Shown here: piece after piece, positions 20,021 through 27,324 of the stretch
Position numbering within the stretch: the first letter of the stretch is position 1
Layout: every line of letters begins with the position of its first letter
NCBI GenBank assembly: GCA_021443665.1
Contig: JABUTN010000007.1
Coordinates: 1-42,359 of the forward strand
Source: Bacteroidales bacterium
GTDB taxonomy: Bacteria > Bacteroidota > Bacteroidia > Bacteroidales > UBA932
Direction of reading: 5' to 3'
Length of the DNA stretch: 42,359 bases
Notes under the pieces: generated by a model
The model's database searches: none
Told to the model about the DNA's origin: nothing
What the model saw: only the letters and a program-made list of their open reading frames with translations
Program-made: the position numbers and the translations under genes

Positions 20021-21829
20021 ATGGAAAATTCAGAACCCAAGGCAAATTTAATCAAACTTTCCGACATAAAAAAAGCGCTCGGAATCAAGGGTTTCTTAGG
20101 TGATGCCCTCGGCTCCTGCGCCATGTCTGCCTTAGGTCTCAACAGCATCAACAAAATTTACCCGACTTTCAGTATGTACGAGGGCACGGAATTCACCCAC
20201 GAAGTGCTGAAAACATACAGAATCGGGACTGACATTGTTGAAAAAGAGCTTGCCAACATCCCCAAGAGCGGCCCCTTCGTTGTCGTCTCAAATCATCCTT
20301 TCGGAGGCTGGGACGGCATTGTGCTCTTCGACACCATTTCAAGCCTGAGGCCCGATTTCAAGATTCTGACCAACTATATCCTTTCCCTGATACCCAATCT
20401 CAAGGACTACTTCCTGGCCGTCAACCCCTTTTCAGACAAAAAGGAACTGCACAGCAGCACGGCAAGCCTCAAGGCAGCGATGCAGTTTGTGAAGGATGGG
20501 GGAGGTTTGGGCATTTTCCCCGCAGGGGAAGTCTCCACACGCCGCAAGGGCGAGAAATATGTCAGCGACTGCGAGTGGAACAAGAATATGATCAGGCTCA
20601 TACGCAGCCTCGGTTGTACCGTGGTTCCCGTCTATTTTGACGGGCAGAACAGCCTGAAATTCCACCTGCTCGGCCGCATCCACCCTATGCTCCGCACCAT
20701 AAATCTCCCCAACGAGCTTATCAGGCGCAGCGGATCGACCGTCACTATGCGCATAGGCAAGCCAATACTTCCCGCGGAAATCACCTCATACGGGGACAAC
20801 AGGAGCCTCGGCTTGTACCTGCGGCAGCGTTGTTACGCACTTGAAGCCAATATGCCCCGCAACGACTCTCCCGAAGAGCCTCTCGCCGGGGGGAAGGAAC
20901 TGGCGGCGCCTCAGGACAGGGCCGCGCTCGAAGCCGAGATTTCCTCCCTTGAAAGGGACTGCAAACTCTATGAACTGGCTTCCTACAAATGTTTCCTGAC
21001 CGACTCATACCGCATCCCCCATCTCCTTCAGGAACTCGGCCGGAAAAGGGAGGAGGCCTTCCGCGAAGTGGGCGAGGGCACGGGCAAAAGTTCGGACATA
21101 GACCGCTATGACGAGTATTATCGTCATCTCATATTGTGGGATGAGGGCAAGAAGGCCATAGTGGGAGCCTACAGGCTGGGCATAGGCAGCGAAATATATC
21201 CCAGAATGGGATTGAAGGGCTTCTACACCGGCACTCTCTTCGAATTCTCGCCCGAATTCGCCGAACAGATGGGCAAGTGCATAGAGCTCGGACGCTCCTT
21301 CGTCAGCACGGAATACCAGAAGGAGGCCCTGCCGCTTATGCTTCTTTTCAAGGGCCTGATGTATTCCGTGATGAAATTCCCTGAATGTGACCATATGATA
21401 GGCCCAGCGAGCATCAGCAGCTGGTATCCTCCCTTCTACCGCAGCCTGATGAGATATTATATGGCCTCGCGCTGCTGCCTGAAGTCCTATTCGAACTATG
21501 TGAAAGGCAAATGCCCCCCGAAGGATGATTTCCTGAGAGTGGACCCTTCAGCCCTGCTTGACAACAGCGTCTTGAGCGTGGAACAGTTTGACAGGATGCT
21601 GCTGAAACTTTCAAACGGCAAATACCGTCTCCCGACCCTTGTCAAGAAATACATCAAACTCGGGGCTGATATCCTCTCCTTCAATGTGGACCACGACTTC
21701 AACGACGATATGGATGCCTTCATCTATATGAACCTGAGGAAAGTCCCCCGTGAAGAACTCCTTATGCTGGTCAAGGGAGACCCTGAGCCGGACAAGGTTC
21801 TCGACTACTTCCTGAATAACAATCATTAG
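20021..21829 (+). CDS. Bifunctional aminolipid acyltransferase: PlsC-like + OlsB-like (OlsF/GlsF type)
   Basis: 602 residues from the ATG at 20021. The N-terminal half (~60-290) is a PlsC-like O-acyltransferase with SNHPFGGWDG (His92, Asp98) and FPAGEVSTRRKG as the substrate motif. The His-Asp spacing is five residues rather than the canonical four; I recall similar spacing in other Bacteroidetes PlsC-like proteins. The C-terminal half (~300-480) is an OlsB/GNAT-type N-acyltransferase: a conserved ILWDEGKKAIVGAYRLG strand, then GFYTGTLFEFSPEF, CIELGRSFV and DHMIGPASISSWYPP. Known bifunctional OlsF proteins have this order and make ornithine lipids, while Bacteroides uses separate GlsA and GlsB for glycine lipids. 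I therefore infer N-acylation of an amino acid followed by O-acylation, making a phosphorus-free membrane lipid. metY follows after 3 nt. Confidence 0.82.
   Translation: MENSEPKANLIKLSDIKKALGIKGFLGDALGSCAMSALGLNSINKIYPTFSMYEGTEFTHEVLKTYRIGTDIVEKELANIPKSGPFVVVSNHPFGGWDGIVLFDTISSLRPDFKILTNYILSLIPNLKDYFLAVNPFSDKKELHSSTASLKAAMQFVKDGGGLGIFPAGEVSTRRKGEKYVSDCEWNKNMIRLIRSLGCTVVPVYFDGQNSLKFHLLGRIHPMLRTINLPNELIRRSGSTVTMRIGKPILPAEITSYGDNRSLGLYLRQRCYALEANMPRNDSPEEPLAGGKELAAPQDRAALEAEISSLERDCKLYELASYKCFLTDSYRIPHLLQELGRKREEAFREVGEGTGKSSDIDRYDEYYRHLILWDEGKKAIVGAYRLGIGSEIYPRMGLKGFYTGTLFEFSPEFAEQMGKCIELGRSFVSTEYQKEALPLMLLFKGLMYSVMKFPECDHMIGPASISSWYPPFYRSLMRYYMASRCCLKSYSNYVKGKCPPKDDFLRVDPSALLDNSVLSVEQFDRMLLKLSNGKYRLPTLVKKYIKLGADILSFNVDHDFNDDMDAFIYMNLRKVPREELLMLVKGDPEPDKVLDYFLNNNH
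20043..20050 (-). promoter_or_regulatory. Candidate -7 box for uvrC inside the adjacent gene
   Basis: Minus strand reads TAAATTTG, followed by CC. It lies within the first codons of the plus-strand acyltransferase gene and 45 nt upstream of uvrC, so the two 5' ends would overlap head-on. No other box fits in the 23-bp gap. Confidence 0.45.
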
Positions 21830-21832
21830 ATT

Positions 21833-23101
21833 ATGCATATAGACACCACTTGCGTCCAGGCCGGCTATACCCCTGGAAATGGTGAACCGAGACAGGTTCC
21901 CATCATTCAGTCCACCACCTTCAAGTATGACACTTCGGAGGATATGGGCAAACTTTTTGACCTTGAAGCCCCCGGCTATTTCTATACACGCCTACAGAAT
22001 CCCACCAACGATTTCGTGGCGGCAAAGATTGCCGCGATGGAGGGTGGCACGGCCGCAATGCTGACCAGCAGCGGACAGGCCGCAAGTTTCTTCTCCCTGT
22101 TCAATCTCTGCGAGAACGGAGGCCATATCGTATCCTCAAGCAGCATTTACGGCGGCACCTTCAACCTGATAGCCGTGACTATGGCGAAGATGGGCATCAG
22201 CGTGACTTTCGTCCCCCCCACAGCCACTGAGGAGGAACTCCACGCCGCCTTCAGGCCCAACACTCGTGTCGTTTTCGGAGAGACCATCGCCAATCCCGCA
22301 CTCACGGTGCTTGACATCGAAATGTACGCAAGGGTCGCCCACGAGCACGGAGTGCCTCTGGTTGTGGACAACACTTTTCCCACTCCCGTCAACTGCAGAC
22401 CCTTCGAATGGGGCGCCGATATCGTGACCCACGCCACCACGAAATATATGGACGGCCACGGTTCCGCCGTGGGCGGGGCCATTGTGGACTCGGGCAAATT
22501 CGACTGGAGGGCCCACGCCGACAAGTTCCCCGGACTCTGCACCCCCGATGAAAGCTACCACGGCATCACCTATGTGGACAGGTTCGGCCTGGAAGGCGCC
22601 TTCATCACAAAATGCACCGCCCAGCTGATGAGAGACCTTGGCAGCATACAGTCGCCCCAGCACGCATTCCTGCTCAATCTCGGACTCGAATCCCTGCATG
22701 TGCGTATGCCCAAGCACGTGGAAAACGGGCAGGCAGTGGCTGAATTCCTTGAGCAGCACCCCAAGGTTGAGAGCGTGAGATACTCCGGACTTCCTTCAGA
22801 CCCCTATTACAAGCTGGCTCAGAAATACCTGCCGAACGGAGGCTGCGGTGTTGTCAGCTTCGTGATAAAGGGCAAGCGCCAGGATGCTCTGGACTTTATG
22901 AGAAGACTTAAGCTGATTGCCATAGAAACCCACGTGGCAGACGCCCGTTCCTGCTGCCTGAACCCTGCTACGGCCACACACCGCCAGTTGAGCGATGCCC
23001 AACTTGAAGCCGCAGGCATTCCTGTAGGACTCGTGCGCCTCAGCTGCGGTCTCGAAAACAAGGCCGACCTGATAGCTGACCTCGCCCAGGCCCTGGGTTA
23101 A
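21833..23101 (+). CDS. metY: O-acetylhomoserine aminocarboxypropyltransferase / sulfhydrylase
   Basis: 422 residues, normal for MetY (~425-430). It is a PLP enzyme of the Cys/Met metabolism class that joins O-acetylhomoserine and sulfide to make homocysteine. The start HIDTTCVQAGYTP and PIIQSTTFKYDTSEDM are typical of the family, as are YFYTRLQNPTND and AAMLTSSGQAA. The PLP aspartate is in VVDNTFPTP and the Schiff-base lysine is in HATTKYMDGHG. The C-terminus has LIAIETHVADARSCCLNPA and VGLVRLSCGLE. It completes, with MetX at the other end of the window, the direct sulfhydrylation route. It lies 3 nt downstream of the acyltransferase, so probably co-transcribed, and converges on yidD with a 12-bp gap. 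Confidence 0.95.
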   Translation: MHIDTTCVQAGYTPGNGEPRQVPIIQSTTFKYDTSEDMGKLFDLEAPGYFYTRLQNPTNDFVAAKIAAMEGGTAAMLTSSGQAASFFSLFNLCENGGHIVSSSSIYGGTFNLIAVTMAKMGISVTFVPPTATEEELHAAFRPNTRVVFGETIANPALTVLDIEMYARVAHEHGVPLVVDNTFPTPVNCRPFEWGADIVTHATTKYMDGHGSAVGGAIVDSGKFDWRAHADKFPGLCTPDESYHGITYVDRFGLEGAFITKCTAQLMRDLGSIQSPQHAFLLNLGLESLHVRMPKHVENGQAVAEFLEQHPKVESVRYSGLPSDPYYKLAQKYLPNGGCGVVSFVIKGKRQDALDFMRRLKLIAIETHVADARSCCLNPATATHRQLSDAQLEAAGIPVGLVRLSCGLENKADLIADLAQALG

Positions 23102-23113
23102 TTTATCCGGATA

Positions 23114-23347
23114 TTACGGAACAGGATCGTAGCCGCTGCCTCCCCAGGGATGGCAGCGCAGGATGCGTTTGGCACTCAGATAAAAGCCTTTGAACACTCC
23201 GTGCTTGCGGAAGGCCTCCAAGGCATACTGGGAGCAGGTGGGGGTGAACCTGCAGGCGGGGGGCGTAAAGGGTGAGATGCACTTCCGATAGAAGAGAATC
23301 AGAAATACAAAGGGGAAAATGAATATTTTCCTCAGGACTTCTTTCAT
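23114..23347 (-). CDS. yidD: Membrane protein insertion efficiency factor YidD
   Basis: 77 residues, normal length. The N-terminal amphipathic/hydrophobic segment (~5-22, [14 protein letters not shown]) is followed by the family signature: [20 protein letters not shown], then [18 protein letters not shown] and GYDPVP at the end. The three cysteine motifs are intact. YidD assists YidC-dependent insertion of inner-membrane proteins. Its start overlaps the rnpA stop by 4 nt, and it is the last gene of the hemD-lipoprotein-rnpA-yidD operon; rnpA-yidD linkage is common across bacteria. Confidence 0.96.
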   Translation of the reverse strand: MKEVLRKIFIFPFVFLILFYRKCISPFTPPACRFTPTCSQYALEAFRKHGVFKGFYLSAKRILRCHPWGGSGYDPVP

Positions 23348-23649
23348 AACTTGCCGAGGGCTTCCTTGAGAGAGTTGTCTATCTGATGGAAATCACAAAG
23401 TTTTGTGCTGATATAGATTATCAGAAGGTGCCTGTGCTCCAAAACGGGGAATTCTCCCTTTGAAAGGCGCAGCGACTCTCGGATGCGGCGGCGGATATAA
23501 TTGCGCTTCACCGCCCTCTTGAACATTTTCTTGGGCACGGAGATGATGACCCGCGGCTCTTCCCCCTCAGCTGCATCCGCAGACAAAATCTTGTAGGGGA
23601 AACTCACGAGCGAAACACCGCTCTTGTATAGTTTTTCGGCAAATTTCAT
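23344..23649 (-). CDS. rnpA: Ribonuclease P protein component
   Basis: 101 residues, somewhat short but typical of Bacteroidetes. The RNR signature is present as [17 protein letters not shown], preceded by [12 protein letters not shown]; the C-terminal helix contains [11 protein letters not shown]. RnpA is the protein cofactor of RNase P, which removes tRNA 5' leaders, and so it acts on the three tRNAs found in this window. It starts 6 nt after the stop of the lipoprotein gene and overlaps yidD by 4 nt. The genome context is unlike the rpmH-rnpA arrangement of most bacteria, as is usual in this phylum. Confidence 0.94.
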   Translation of the reverse strand: MKFAEKLYKSGVSLVSFPYKILSADAAEGEEPRVIISVPKKMFKRAVKRNYIRRRIRESLRLSKGEFPVLEHRHLLIIYISTKLCDFHQIDNSLKEALGKL

Positions 23650-23655
23650 AGGGGA

Positions 23656-24456
23656 CTACATACTTGACGCCACATATGAAAGAATGTACTCGTGTCCCCT
23701 GCTGTAGAGAATCATTTTCGAGATTTTGGGACAGGCATAGTCTATGCGGAAATGGACGCCCTGGGTCCTGCCCGCCTCTCCGAAAACCGCATTGTCCGCA
23801 AGGTTCATAACCATAAAGCCCCCATAGAGATAATATTTGTCGGTGGTGGACATCGGAATCCACTCATTTTCCGCCACTTCCTCATATATTATCACCGTTC
23901 CGCTGCTGTTGAAGCTGAAGCGGTAGTTTTCATCCATCTCCTCCAGGTCCCTGAAATTGAGCTGCCAGACACCGAGTATGGAATCCGTCTTGGAGTAGGT
24001 GGAGGGGAGCCTGCGCTGGCTGCGGAGTTTGAACACATCCTCAACCTCTATCTCGTTGATGAGGTATTTCTTGGTCCTGAGCACCACGAGGGAGTCCTGG
24101 CTGGTGGCAAAATCATATTCCTGCTCCGTGTAAACCTGGCTGACTATGCCGTCGACGCCGCTTACGGTGCCGTTGATCTTCACGTCACAACAGTAGATTT
24201 CGTAATAGACCTTGTTGCTGCCCCACACTTCATCCCCGTTTTCCCTGCTCAGAAGGCTCCACATCTCAAGGCCGTTGGAATTGTCGTAGGTATGCACTTC
24301 CCATTCTTCCATCGGAAGCTCCTCGTCATCATATTTGTCAACCACCCATGTTCCCTTCATGTTTTCCCTGTTGTAGGAGGGACCGTGTTCGTTGCAGGAC
24401 ACGGCAATGGCTGCTGAAAGGCCTAAGAGGATGAGTATGCGTGAGCCCCTGCCCAT
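23656..24456 (-). CDS. Lipoprotein of unknown function with two lipocalin-like halves
   Basis: 266 residues with lipobox AIAVSC (Cys21). Two segments begin with similar motifs, MKGTWVVDKYDDEELP (~34-49) and ILGVWQLNFRDLEEMD (~161-176), each followed by beta-strands. This suggests two lipocalin-like domains, which I infer only from the GxW starts. No catalytic residues are visible. It lies between hemD (4-nt gap) and rnpA (6-nt gap) on the same strand, where I would have expected another small membrane protein gene in related genomes. Its presence inside a housekeeping operon is unexplained. It is transcribed from the promoter upstream of hemD. Confidence 0.7.
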   Translation of the reverse strand: MGRGSRILILLGLSAAIAVSCNEHGPSYNRENMKGTWVVDKYDDEELPMEEWEVHTYDNSNGLEMWSLLSRENGDEVWGSNKVYYEIYCCDVKINGTVSGVDGIVSQVYTEQEYDFATSQDSLVVLRTKKYLINEIEVEDVFKLRSQRRLPSTYSKTDSILGVWQLNFRDLEEMDENYRFSFNSSGTVIIYEEVAENEWIPMSTTDKYYLYGGFMVMNLADNAVFGEAGRTQGVHFRIDYACPKISKMILYSRGHEYILSYVASSM

Positions 24457-24460
24457 CAGA

Positions 24461-25207
24461 CTATTTGCCTGCTGATGATTCGAGATACTGCGCGAGAGCC
24501 TGAGACATGGAGGGTGCCGCTGCAGTGGGAGCCTCGATCTCTATGTTGAGCTTGGCGGCCTTTACCGCCTTTGCGGTAAGGGGGCCGAAAGTGGAAATGA
24601 GAAGTTTGCCCTGGGAAAAGTCGGGCTTGCTCTCCTTGAGGGAATTGAGGTCCTGGGGACTGAAGCATACAAGCATATCATACTGCTCCAGATTCAGGTC
24701 CTTCAGGTCGCTGTAAACGGTCTTGCTGAAAACCACATTTATGAATTCAAGCTTGGACTTCTTGAAAAGGTTCACCATCTCGGGCTTGGCGTTGTCAGTT
24801 GTCGCAAGGAGGAATTTCTCGGATGAATGCTTGCTGCCTATCATTGAAATCACAGAAGCGAGGGAACCGTCACCGGCGTGTATCTTGCGCTTGCGATAGA
24901 CAATGTATTTCTGCAGATAGTTGGCAACAGCCTGGGAAGTGCAGAAATAGCGCATATCGTCCGGAATGGTGACGCGGACCTGCTCACAAATGCGGAAGAA
25001 TGAGTCTATTATGCTTCGGGAGGTGAAAACTATAGCCGTATAATCCAGGATATTCACTTTTTGGAGGCGGAACTCCTTAACGGATACCGGCTCCACCTTG
25101 AAAAAGGTCTTGAAGGTGAACTCAACGCCATATTTCTTTGCAATTTCGTCATAGGGCGAACCGGCAGAAGGAGCCGGCTGACAAACAAGAATCTTCTTAA
25201 CGCTCAT
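24461..25207 (-). CDS. hemD: Uroporphyrinogen-III synthase family protein (HemD-like)
   Basis: 248 residues from the ATG at 25207; the ORF track's TTG start three codons upstream is less likely. It shows the two-lobe HemD pattern: KKILVCQPAPSAGSPYDEIAKKYG at the start, DYTAIVFTSRSIIDSFF in lobe one, YFCTSQAVANYLQKY, then YDMLVCFSPQDLNSLKE and STFGPLTAKAVKAAKLNIEIEAPT in lobe two. The enzyme would cyclise hydroxymethylbilane to uroporphyrinogen III. No other tetrapyrrole gene is nearby, and many Bacteroidetes lack a full heme pathway, so a different role is possible. It heads the rnpA-yidD operon. Confidence 0.8.
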   Translation of the reverse strand: MSVKKILVCQPAPSAGSPYDEIAKKYGVEFTFKTFFKVEPVSVKEFRLQKVNILDYTAIVFTSRSIIDSFFRICEQVRVTIPDDMRYFCTSQAVANYLQKYIVYRKRKIHAGDGSLASVISMIGSKHSSEKFLLATTDNAKPEMVNLFKKSKLEFINVVFSKTVYSDLKDLNLEQYDMLVCFSPQDLNSLKESKPDFSQGKLLISTFGPLTAKAVKAAKLNIEIEAPTAAAPSMSQALAQYLESSAGK

Positions 25208-25230
25208 TTTTACCAAAATTGTTCGGGGCG

Positions 25231-25238
25231 CAAAGATA
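25231..25238 (-). promoter_or_regulatory. -7 promoter box for hemD-lipoprotein-rnpA-yidD
   Basis: Minus strand reads TATCTTTG followed by CGCCCCG, ending 23 nt before the hemD ATG. It overlaps the T-rich tail of the groEL terminator just upstream. Confidence 0.7.
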
Positions 25239-25239
25239 G

Positions 25240-25290
25240 GTCTTTTTTTATTAAAAAGAAAATGCGCTTCGGGATTGAACCGGAGCGCAT
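25240..25290 (-). terminator. Intrinsic terminator of groES-groEL
   Basis: Read on the minus strand: ATGCGCTCCGG, a 7-nt loop, and CCGAAGCGCAT (11 pairs with one G-T), followed by TTTTCTTTTTAATAAAAAAAG. It is 29 bp beyond the groEL stop and directly precedes the hemD promoter. Confidence 0.8.
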
Positions 25291-25318
25291 CTTCATCACA
25301 AACTTTGTCTGCGGCCTG

Positions 25319-26959
<1,641 letters not shown>

Positions 26960-26967
26960 TTAAATGA

Positions 26968-27237
26968 TTAGAGGGTTGCAAGCACGTCACTCTGACGCAT
27001 CATAAGATATTTGACACCGTCAAGTTCTATCTCTGTGCCTGAATATTTGCCGTAAAGCACTGTGTCGCCCACTTTGAGTTCCATAGGCTCGTCTTTCTTG
27101 CCGTTTCCAACGGCGACGATTTTGCCCTGCTGGGGTTTTTCTTTTGCTGTGTCGGGAATGAAAAGTCCCGCTGCTGTCTTGGTCTCAGCCTCTTTGGGCT
27201 CAACCAGTACTCTGTCTGCTAAAGGTTTGATCTTCAT
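26968..27237 (-). CDS. groS: Co-chaperonin GroES (10 kDa)
   Basis: 89 residues. It caps the GroEL ring. Family motifs seen are [12 protein letters not shown] at the start, the mobile loop [20 protein letters not shown], then [33 protein letters not shown]. It is first in the groES-groEL operon. Upstream (27238-27320) there is an AT-rich leader, a weak -7-like box and a short palindrome. I see no CIRCE element (the HrcA operator). Confidence 0.98.
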   Translation of the reverse strand: MKIKPLADRVLVEPKEAETKTAAGLFIPDTAKEKPQQGKIVAVGNGKKDEPMELKVGDTVLYGKYSGTEIELDGVKYLMMRQSDVLATL

Positions 27238-27285
27238 ACTTTATATTTTTTGTTGTTTTGTTTTTCTGTGTCGCCGAGGATAGCG

Positions 27286-27293
27286 CAAAGGCT
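27286..27293 (-). promoter_or_regulatory. Weak -7-like box upstream of groES
   Basis: Minus strand reads AGCCTTTG followed by CGC. The TTTGCGC part matches the other promoters in this window but the TA dinucleotide is missing. It is 48 nt before the groES start. No perfect TAnnTTTG exists in this 83-bp gap, so groES may use a different or activated promoter. Confidence 0.35.
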
Positions 27294-27309
27294 GTGCCAT
27301 TGATGTATT

Positions 27310-27324
27310 GTGACATTTTGTCAC
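27310..27324. promoter_or_regulatory. Perfect short palindrome between the peptidase-barrel gene and groES
   Basis: GTGACATTTTGTCAC is a 6-bp inverted repeat with a 3-nt centre. It overlaps the stop codon of the upstream minus-strand gene and lies upstream of the groES promoter region. It could be an operator or just a 3'-end hairpin; no T-run follows on either strand. Confidence 0.35.

Noticed and set aside
27310-27324. CRP/FNR-type site in the GTGACATTTTGTCAC palindrome
   Set aside because: The half-site spacing (odd centre) does not fit the usual CRP or FNR spacing; left as an unassigned palindrome.
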